Shown here: piece after piece, positions 58,398 to 64,000 of the stretch
Layout of the letters: each line of letters opens with the position of its first letter
Numbering within the stretch: position 1 is the stretch's first letter
Translations under genes and position numbers: made by a program
Assembly (NCBI GenBank): GCA_964628235.1
Contig: CAZVLU010000004.1
Span: 50,517 to 114,516, forward strand
Length of the DNA: 64,000 nt
Source of the DNA: CAMAVH01 sp964628235
GTDB lineage: Bacteria; Pseudomonadota; Alphaproteobacteria; SMXQ01
Direction of reading: 5' to 3'
Notes under the pieces: model-generated
Told to the model about the DNA's origin: nothing
The model's database searches: none
The model's input: only the letters and a program-made list of their open reading frames with translations

Positions 58398-58967
58398 ATG
58401 GCGAAGGTGCTGGTGCCTGACGACGAGCTGTGGTGGCAGATCGCCGAGAGCATCACGCCGCTGCAGAACCGCCGCCGTGTGCCGTCGGTGAAACCGCCGC
58501 CGAAAGCGGACGAGGGCGAAGCCGCGCCGCCGCGCAAAGCGCGCCTGCTGCCTGCGCCGAAACAGGCGCCGGCGCATAAACCGACGCTCGCCGAACTGTC
58601 GCATGACCGTCTGGTCGATCTCGACAAGCGCACCGGACAAAAGCTGGTGCGCGGAAAACTGCCGCTCGAAGGCCGCCTCGATCTGCACGGCATGACGCAG
58701 GAGCAGGCCCATGGCCGTCTCGCGCGCTTCATCGAGACCAGCGCCGAGGCCGGCAAGCGCTGCGTGCTGGTCATCACCGGCAAGGGATTGAAACCGCGCT
58801 CTGACAAAAAAGAGGGCGAGACCGGCGTGTTGCGCCAAGCCGTGCCGCGCTGGCTCAATGGCGCGGCGTTGCGGCCATTGGTGCTGGCGATCCGTTACGC
58901 GCAAGCCAAGGACGGCGGCGAGGGGGCGCTCTACGTGCTGCTCAAGCGCCGCCGCGACAAGGCATGA
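58398..58967 (+). CDS. Smr domain protein
   Basis: Small MutS-related domain nuclease-like protein, 189 residues. Residues 1-85 are a basic, proline-rich tail. The Smr domain spans about 88-189 with LDLHGMT at 94-100 and the second motif VITGKGLK, then GVLRQAVPRWL. Smr domains nick branched or structured nucleic acids or act on stalled ribosomes; which applies is unknown. ATG at 58398 immediately follows mltA (one base between), so the genes are surely co-transcribed. Confidence 0.92.
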   Translation: MAKVLVPDDELWWQIAESITPLQNRRRVPSVKPPPKADEGEAAPPRKARLLPAPKQAPAHKPTLAELSHDRLVDLDKRTGQKLVRGKLPLEGRLDLHGMTQEQAHGRLARFIETSAEAGKRCVLVITGKGLKPRSDKKEGETGVLRQAVPRWLNGAALRPLVLAIRYAQAKDGGEGALYVLLKRRRDKA

Positions 58968-58992
58968 CGCCGCGCTCTTTTAAGAGAGCGGC

Positions 58993-59364
58993 ATGACGCC
59001 GTTCGGGGCCAAGCTGCGCGAGTTGCGCAAGTCGCGCGGCATCACGCTGAAGGAGATGGCCACGAGTCTGGAGATTTCTTCGGCCTATCTCTCGGCCCTT
59101 GAGCATGGCAAGCGCGGCAAGCCGAGCCCCATGCTGGTGCGCCAAATCTGCACCTTCTTCACGATCATCTGGGACGAAGCGGAGGAATTGGAGCGCCTGG
59201 CGCGCGTGTCGCATCCGCGCGTCGCGGTGGACACGGCGGGCTTGAGCCCGCGCGCGACGGAACTGGCCAACCTGCTCGCCGAACGCATCGGCGATTTGGA
59301 TGAGGATGAATTGGCCGCGTTGTTGTCGAACATCCGTTCGATCAAGCCGAAGCGCGGGCGTTAA
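58993..59364 (+). CDS. XRE-family transcriptional regulator
   Basis: A 123-residue DNA-binding protein. A Cro/C1-type helix-turn-helix fills residues about 5-60 (LRELRKSRGITLKEMATSLE and SSAYLSALEHGKRGKPS, the latter containing the recognition helix). The C-terminal half is helical and acidic (LANLLAERIGDLDEDELAAL) and probably dimerises. It follows smr by 25 bases in the same direction, an association seen across alphaproteobacteria. Target genes are unknown. It resembles chromosomal housekeeping regulators more than phage repressors. Confidence 0.9.
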   Translation: MTPFGAKLRELRKSRGITLKEMATSLEISSAYLSALEHGKRGKPSPMLVRQICTFFTIIWDEAEELERLARVSHPRVAVDTAGLSPRATELANLLAERIGDLDEDELAALLSNIRSIKPKRGR

Positions 59365-59787
59365 TCAGCCCATCCCAAGCTTCGCCGCCAATTCCTCGTC
59401 CCAAAAAGCCGCTTCGATCTTGTGGCCGTCGAGGTCGCGCAGGAAGCAGCCGTAGTAGGGCGCGCCGTAATGTTCGCGGCCGCCCGGCGGGCCATCGCCT
59501 TTCGCGCCGGCTTTGAGCGCCGCGTCATAGAATGCGTGGACCGCCTCTTTGCTTGGCGCAAAGAAGCCGACATGGCTGCCGTTGCCGGTTGCTGCCGCTT
59601 TGCCGTCGATCGGCGTCTGCACCCAGAACTCGGGATAGCGCTTTCCGTACGCGACGGCGCCGGGATGTTCCATGATGCGCTTGCAGCCGAGCGGCGCGAG
59701 CACGGCGTCGTAGAAGGCGACGGCCTTCTCGAACTGGTTGGTGCCGATGGAAACGTGGGAGAGGGCGCTAGGATTTTCTTCGGACAT
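59365..59787 (-). CDS. VOC (glyoxalase/bleomycin-resistance) family protein
   Basis: A 140-residue vicinal-oxygen-chelate protein. Two beta-alpha-beta-beta-beta modules are visible: LSHVSIGTNQFEKAVAFYDA with a candidate metal-binding histidine near residue 11, and HVGFFAPSKEAVHAFYDAAL with a histidine near 74, ending in a conserved LRDLDGHKIEAAFWDEEL with a glutamate ligand. Metal use and substrate are unknown; close relatives include lactoylglutathione-lyase-like proteins. RBS GGAGG before ATG at 59787. Ends one base after the convergent XRE gene. Confidence 0.9.
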   Translation of the reverse strand: MSEENPSALSHVSIGTNQFEKAVAFYDAVLAPLGCKRIMEHPGAVAYGKRYPEFWVQTPIDGKAAATGNGSHVGFFAPSKEAVHAFYDAALKAGAKGDGPPGGREHYGAPYYGCFLRDLDGHKIEAAFWDEELAAKLGMG

Positions 59788-59862
59788 GAGGGCCTCCGCA
59801 GATGATCTTTCGCCGATCATGCGAAGGATCACGATGCGAGGCAAGCGGGGGAAAGTTATGCC

Positions 59863-59979
59863 GTCATGCCCGCACTTGGTGCGGGCATCCACGCCTTGCG
59901 ATGCGGACAAAAGAGAAGGCGTGGATGCCGCGTCGGCCTTTAGGCCGACCTTCGGTCGGACGACAAGCCCGGGCATGAC
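59863..59979. repeat. Paired inverted-arm repeat, copy H with arm insertion
   Basis: Left arm starting GTCATGCCCGCACTTGG, spacer GCGATGCGGACAAAAGAG, and a right arm interrupted by about 30 bases that contain GGCCGACCTTCGGTCGG, before ending CCCGGGCATGAC. The insert resembles the one in copy G. Confidence 0.8.
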
Positions 59980-60004
59980 GATAGTTGGAGAGAGTTTATA
60001 GGCC

Positions 60005-61327
60005 CTACAAAATGAACTTGCTCAGATCGACGTTCTTCGCCAGATCGCCGACATGTTTGCGCACGAAGGCGGCGTCGATGGTGACGGTGATGCTCGGCGT
60101 GTCGGAGGCGCTGTAGCTGACCTCTTCGAGCAGGCGCTCCATCACCGTGTGCAGGCGGCGCGCGCCGATGTTCTCGACGGTGTCGTTGACTTCGACCGCC
60201 ACCTTGGCGATTTCCTGCAAGCCGTCGTCGGTGAAGGCGAGAGAGACTTTCTCGGTTTGCATCAGCGCGGTGTATTGGCGGATCAGGCTGGCCTGCGGCT
60301 CACTCAAGATGCGCACGAAATCCTCGAGCCCCAGCGCCTTCAATTCGACGCGGATCGGCAGACGGCCCTGCAATTCGGGCAACAGGTCGGACGGTTTGGC
60401 GACCGAGAAGGCGCCCGACGCGATGAACAGCACATGGTCGGTTTTCACCGAGCCATGTTTGGTGGCGACGGTGGTGCCTTCGATCAGCGGCAAGAGATCG
60501 CGCTGCACGCCCTCGCGGCTGACGTCGCCGCCGCGGCGTTCTTCGGACGCGCAGATTTTATCGATTTCGTCGAGAAAGACGATGCCGTTTTGCTCGACGG
60601 CGGCGATGGCGTCGCGCGTGATGCCGTCGCCGTCGAGCAGCTTGTCGCTCTCTTCGTCGATCAGCACGGCGTAGGAATCGGCGACGTTCATCTTGCGCGT
60701 CCGCTTGCGACCGCCGAACGCCTTGCCGAAGATGTCGCCGAGATTGAGCATGCCCATTTGCGCGCCGGGCATGCCCGGAATGTCCATCGTCGGCATGCCG
60801 CCGCCGGCATCGGTCGTCTCGATTTCGATCTCTTTGCCGTCGAGCTCGCCCGAGCGCAGCATGGCGCGGAACTTGCGCCGCGTCTCTTCGCCGGAATTCT
60901 CGCCGACCAAGGCGTCGAGCACGCGCTCTTCGGCGGCCAGCTCGGCTTTGGCGCGCACATCCTTGCGCAGGCGCTCGCGCGTCATGGCGATGGCGACTTC
61001 GAGCAGGTCGCGGATGATCTGTTCGACGTCGCGGCCGACATAGCCGACCTCGGTGAACTTGGTCGCTTCGATCTTGAGGAAGGGCGCTTGCGCCAGCTTG
61101 GCGAGGCGGCGGGCGATCTCGGTCTTGCCGACGCCGGTCGGGCCGATCATCAGGATGTTCTTCGGCGTCACTTCCTCGCGCAGCTCTTCGGAGAGCTGCT
61201 GGCGGCGCCAGCGATTGCGCAGCGCAATGGCGACGGCGCGCTTGGCGTCATGCTGGCCGACGATATGGCGATCGAGCTCGGAGACGATCTCGCGCGGGCT
61301 GAAGGACGGGCTGGCGGGCAGGGCCAT
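60005..61327 (-). CDS. hslU: ATP-dependent protease ATPase subunit HslU
   Basis: AAA+ unfoldase of the HslUV (ClpYQ) protease, 440 residues. Walker A GPTGVGKT at 62-69; pore loop GYVGRDVEQIIRDLL; an inserted I-domain of about 100 residues with a methionine/glycine-rich MPTMDIPGMPGAQMGML; Walker B IVFLDEIDKI; the C-terminal FIL tail that docks in HslV. ATG at 61327 shares one base with the hslV stop (TGATG); a GTG at 61330 directly before it is an alternative. Co-transcribed with hslV. Confidence 0.97.
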   Translation of the reverse strand: MALPASPSFSPREIVSELDRHIVGQHDAKRAVAIALRNRWRRQQLSEELREEVTPKNILMIGPTGVGKTEIARRLAKLAQAPFLKIEATKFTEVGYVGRDVEQIIRDLLEVAIAMTRERLRKDVRAKAELAAEERVLDALVGENSGEETRRKFRAMLRSGELDGKEIEIETTDAGGGMPTMDIPGMPGAQMGMLNLGDIFGKAFGGRKRTRKMNVADSYAVLIDEESDKLLDGDGITRDAIAAVEQNGIVFLDEIDKICASEERRGGDVSREGVQRDLLPLIEGTTVATKHGSVKTDHVLFIASGAFSVAKPSDLLPELQGRLPIRVELKALGLEDFVRILSEPQASLIRQYTALMQTEKVSLAFTDDGLQEIAKVAVEVNDTVENIGARRLHTVMERLLEEVSYSASDTPSITVTIDAAFVRKHVGDLAKNVDLSKFIL

Positions 61328-61884
61328 CACACGGTTTCCAAAATGACGTTGCGGTTGGTGTAGACGCAGATGTCGGCGGCGACGGACATTGCTTTGCGAG
61401 CGATGGCCTCGGCGTCCATGTCGTCGCGGTCATACAAGGCGCGGGCGGCGGCCAGGGCGTACATGCCGCCCGAGCCGATGCCGATCAGGCCGTCTTCCGG
61501 CTCCAACACGTCGCCGGTGCCGGTGACGACCAGCGAGGTTTCCGTGTCGGCCACCGCCATCATGGCTTCGAGGCGGCGCAGATAGCGGTCGGTGCGCCAA
61601 TCCTTGGCCAGCTCGACGCAGGCGCGCGCCAGGTTGTGGCCGTGCTTTTCCAGCTTGGCTTCGAGGCGCTCGAACAGGGTGAAGGCGTCGGCGGTGGCTC
61701 CTGCAAAACCAGCAACGACCTTGCCGCCGGCCAGGCGGCGCACCTTGCGGGCGTTGGATTTGATGACGGTGGCGCCGAGCGACACCTGGCCGTCGCCGGC
61801 GATCACCACTTTGCCCGCCTTGCGGACGGCGAGAATCGTCGTGCCGTGCCACAGCGGCGAGTTGGCGGCGGAGGGGTCGCTCAT
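61327..61884 (-). CDS. hslV: ATP-dependent protease peptidase subunit HslV
   Basis: Proteasome-beta-like dodecameric peptidase, 185 residues. The catalytic threonine is T15, exposed after removal of the short propeptide, in HGTTILAVRKAGKVVIAGDG. Other motifs: KVRRLAGGKVVAGFAGATAD and GIGSGGMYALAAARAL. ATG at 61884 gives the usual short propeptide; GTG at 61899 adds five residues. Divergent from the his genes at 62085, so the 200-base spacer holds both promoters. Confidence 0.97.
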   Translation of the reverse strand: MSDPSAANSPLWHGTTILAVRKAGKVVIAGDGQVSLGATVIKSNARKVRRLAGGKVVAGFAGATADAFTLFERLEAKLEKHGHNLARACVELAKDWRTDRYLRRLEAMMAVADTETSLVVTGTGDVLEPEDGLIGIGSGGMYALAAARALYDRDDMDAEAIARKAMSVAADICVYTNRNVILETV

Positions 61885-62084
61885 GTCGGGTCCGATCACA
61901 GGGGGATGGGGCGGGGCGGTCAGGGCAGGGCAGCGCGAGCCAGTCTGTCAAATGGGGCGATTGGCGCGCAAGATCAAGGCCATAGCGGACGGCGGCCGGC
62001 TGTGGAAAACCCCGGACTTCCCTTGGACTTTCAACGCTGTCCTGCTAAAACAGGCGCAATTTCCGCCATTTGGAGAGCCGGGTC

Positions 62085-62792
62085 ATGAGCCCGAAGACCG
62101 CCCCCGCGCGCAAAAGCGCGCGCGCCAAAAGCGCCCCGTCGCTCAAAGCGAAGTCGGCCGTCGCCGTCCGCAAGAGCCCGGCCAAGTTTATTGGCCGCAC
62201 GGCGACCGTCGCGCGCAAGACCAAGGAGACCTCGATCTCGGTCACCGTCAATCTCGACGGCAGCGGCCAGTATCAGGTTTCGACCGGCGTCGGCTTTCTC
62301 GACCACATGCTCGAACAGCTCTCGCGCCATAGCCTGATCGACATTCGCTGCGAGGCGAAGGGCGACCTGCACATCGACGCGCATCACACGACGGAAGACA
62401 GCGGCATCGCCATCGGCGAGGCGATCACCCAGGCGCTCGGCGACCGCGCCGGCATCGCGCGCTACGGCTCGGCCTATATCCCGATGGACGAGACACTGAC
62501 GCGGGTGGCGCTCGACGCCTCCAATCGTCCCTACCTGATCTGGCGCGTGAAGTTCCCGCGCCCCAAGATCGGCGAGATGGACACCGAGCTGTTCAAGGAG
62601 TGGTTCCAGGCCTTCGCCCAGGCCGCCGGCCTGACGCTGCATGTCGAGAATCTCTACGGCGAGAACAACCACCATATCGTCGAGTCCTGCTTCAAGGGCT
62701 TGGCGCGCGCCTTGCGCCAAGCGGTCGAGATCGACCCGCGCAAGGCCGACGCCATTCCCTCCACCAAGGGCGTGCTCGGCGGCTCGCTGTAA
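62085..62792 (+). CDS. hisB: Imidazoleglycerol-phosphate dehydratase with basic N-terminal extension
   Basis: Sixth step of histidine synthesis, 235 residues. The manganese-binding motifs are intact: FLDHML near 71, the HHTTED run at 100-105, and the second set VENLYGENNHHIVES with its NHH core. Canonical enzymes begin near RTATVARKTKETSI (residue 38 here), so this protein has about 37 extra N-terminal residues rich in lysine, alanine and serine, with no phosphatase domain. The ATG at 62085 is supported by GGAG upstream; no later ATG exists before the core, so the extension is probably real. First gene of hisB-DUF2628-hisH-hisA. Confidence 0.95.
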   Translation: MSPKTAPARKSARAKSAPSLKAKSAVAVRKSPAKFIGRTATVARKTKETSISVTVNLDGSGQYQVSTGVGFLDHMLEQLSRHSLIDIRCEAKGDLHIDAHHTTEDSGIAIGEAITQALGDRAGIARYGSAYIPMDETLTRVALDASNRPYLIWRVKFPRPKIGEMDTELFKEWFQAFAQAAGLTLHVENLYGENNHHIVESCFKGLARALRQAVEIDPRKADAIPSTKGVLGGSL

Positions 62793-62821
62793 ACCGCCGC
62801 GCCGCTGCCATCGGATATCGC

Positions 62822-63289
62822 ATGTCGTTGCGCGTCTTCACGGTTCATCGGCCGCCCGCTCGTACCAAGCGGTGGGAAGCGCTCGATCCGCTGCCCGAAT
62901 TGGTGAAGGAAGGCTTTTCCTGGCCGGCTTTCGTCTTCGGCGTCGCCTGGGCGCTCTATCACAAGCTGTGGCTCGTCGCTGCTGCGCTCGTCGCGGTGAG
63001 CGCCGTCATCGGCGTGGCTTTCGAGCAGTTTCAGCTCGGTGAGACCGCTGCGGCGCTGACCTTCTTCGCGCTCGCCGTGCTCGTGGGTTTGATGGGCAAC
63101 GATTGGCGGCGCGCGAGCTTGCGCAGGCGCGGCTACCTTGAGGACGGCGTGGTGACGGCGTCGGACGCCGAAACGGCGCTGCGGCGCTATCTCGATCTCA
63201 GCGCCATCGGCGCGTCGATGCCGCGCGCGGCAGCCCCGGCGCCCAATTGGGGCGCGGCCGACGCCGGGCCGTGGGGCTCGCCCCGATGA
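62822..63289 (+). CDS. DUF2628 membrane protein
   Basis: A 155-residue protein with the DUF2628 layout: a short cytoplasmic start, then KEGFSWPAFVFGVAWALYHK containing the conserved W-PAF-FG-W-L pattern, two or three hydrophobic helices (about 50-100), NDWRRASLRRRGYLEDGVV, and a variable tail. ATG at 62822. Its stop overlaps the hisH ATG (ATGA). A DUF2628 gene inside the hisB-hisH-hisA operon is a recurrent alphaproteobacterial arrangement, yet no role in histidine synthesis is known. Confidence 0.9.
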   Translation: MSLRVFTVHRPPARTKRWEALDPLPELVKEGFSWPAFVFGVAWALYHKLWLVAAALVAVSAVIGVAFEQFQLGETAAALTFFALAVLVGLMGNDWRRASLRRRGYLEDGVVTASDAETALRRYLDLSAIGASMPRAAAPAPNWGAADAGPWGSPR

Positions 63290-63924
63290 ATATCGTCATC
63301 GTCGATTACGGCTCGGGCAATCTGCGCTCGGCGGCGAAAGCGTTCGAGCGCGCGGCGACCGACGCCGGTTTGGCCGACCAAGTGATCGTCAGCGCCGACG
63401 CCAAAGCGCTCGCTGCCGCCGACCGCATCGTGTTGCCCGGCGTCGGCGCGTTCGGTGACTGCAAGCGCGGCCTCGAAGCCTTGCCCGGCATGATCGATGC
63501 TTTGGCCGAGCAGGTGTTGGCGAAGAAAAAGCCGTTCTTCGGCATCTGCGTCGGCATGCAACTGATGGCCGAAATCGGCCGCGAACATGGCGAGCATCAG
63601 GGACTCGGCTGGATCAAGGGTGTCGTCGAAGCGATGACGCCGGCCGATGTGTCCTTGAAGGTGCCGCATATGGGCTGGAACGAGCTGCAGTTCACGCGCA
63701 GCCATCCGCTGTTCGCTGGCCTGCAAAGCCGCGACGCTTATTTCGTCCATAGCTATCACCTGAAACCGAGCGATCCGGCGGACGTCGTCGCCACGGTCGA
63801 TTACGGCGGGCCGATCGTCGCCGCTGTCGGGCGCGACAACATCGTCGGCACGCAATTCCATCCCGAGAAAAGTCAGGCCAACGGCCTCGCTATCATCGCC
63901 AATTTCCTGCGCTGGCGACCGTAA
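63286..63924 (+). CDS. hisH: Imidazole glycerol phosphate synthase, glutamine amidotransferase subunit
   Basis: Class I glutaminase that feeds ammonia to HisF, 212 residues. Start MNIVIVDYGSGNLRS; nucleophile C88 in FFGICVGMQLM; catalytic His-Glu pair in GTQFHPEKSQ near the end. Also IVLPGVGAFGDCKRGL, the oxyanion-strand region. ATG at 63286 overlaps the DUF2628 stop by four bases. Confidence 0.97.
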   Translation: MNIVIVDYGSGNLRSAAKAFERAATDAGLADQVIVSADAKALAAADRIVLPGVGAFGDCKRGLEALPGMIDALAEQVLAKKKPFFGICVGMQLMAEIGREHGEHQGLGWIKGVVEAMTPADVSLKVPHMGWNELQFTRSHPLFAGLQSRDAYFVHSYHLKPSDPADVVATVDYGGPIVAAVGRDNIVGTQFHPEKSQANGLAIIANFLRWRP

Positions 63925-63958
63925 GGCCGCGCGCGATCCCGTTCGGAGAGCTTCGCCC

Positions 63959-64000
63959 ATGATCTTGTTTCCCGCCATCGACCTGAAGGACGGCAATTGC
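63959..64000 (+). CDS. hisA: Phosphoribosylformimino-AICAR-P isomerase HisA, 3' end beyond the window
   Basis: The first 14 codons read MILFPAIDLKDGNC, the unmistakable HisA N-terminus (PAIDLK is the substrate-binding strand with the catalytic aspartate). GGAGAG lies about ten bases upstream of ATG at 63959. It continues the hisB-hisH-hisA operon and is cut by the right edge. Confidence 0.93.
   Translation, partial: MILFPAIDLKDGNC

Overview
The window is GC-rich, densely packed bacterial DNA from an alphaproteobacterium. Gene content and order point there: the origin-proximal set leuS-lptE-holA, parB-parA-rsmG-mnmG-mnmE, rho-hemJ-hemH-hemE and maf-aroE-coaE-dnaQ-secB, plus a Tim44-like protein, hslUV, hisB-hisH-hisA, a CtrA-type box and two perfect parS palindromes. 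The glycine/aspartate-rich porin and the DUF3576 lipoprotein suggest a Rhodospirillales-like lineage, but the species cannot be fixed from sequence alone.

Layout. 1-9.6 kb: end of an ammonium transporter, two small secreted proteins, a DapC-type aminotransferase, ftsK-lolA, a probable small RNA, an outer-membrane barrel, a GST and a FAH-family hydrolase. 9.6-17 kb: xthA, then a surface-glycan block (flippase-like membrane protein and GT-C-like enzyme on +; FkbM methyltransferase, SAM methyltransferase and a methyltransferase-GT2 fusion on -) and an orphan OmpR-type regulator. 17-28 kb: ribA with a decayed RibB-like half, a conserved hypothetical, an L,D-transpeptidase, YggS, a ThiE/TenI-like protein, a JmjC/cupin oxygenase, and a trio of two TPR-glycosyltransferase paralogues around a GT8-like enzyme. 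28-34.6 kb: porin, DUF3576 lipoprotein, leuS-lptE-holA. 34.6-35.2 kb: repeat island with a GIY-YIG nuclease gene. 35.2-53 kb: the probable replication-origin region. 53-64 kb: fxsA, a chemoreceptor, tim44-mltA-smr-xre, a VOC protein, hslVU and the start of a his operon.

The hemE-maf intergenic region (49460-49921) is the best oriC candidate. Transcription diverges there, an AT-rich patch with TTGTAG repeats lies next to a DnaA-box-like 9-mer, and parABS lies 10-14 kb to the left.

The most unusual feature is a family of paired 35-bp inverted arms, present about eight times. In one copy (34673-35045) two identical arms bracket a GIY-YIG gene whose stop codon is formed by the arm itself. The other copies have only a short conserved spacer in that place. 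This looks like an autonomous/non-autonomous repeat system run by a GIY-YIG endonuclease.

Two runs of ten N (3512-3521 and 44161-44170) mark assembly gaps. The second removes the cofactor-binding loop of a quinone oxidoreductase and shifts its apparent frame. No tRNA, rRNA, CRISPR array, prophage or classical insertion sequence was found.
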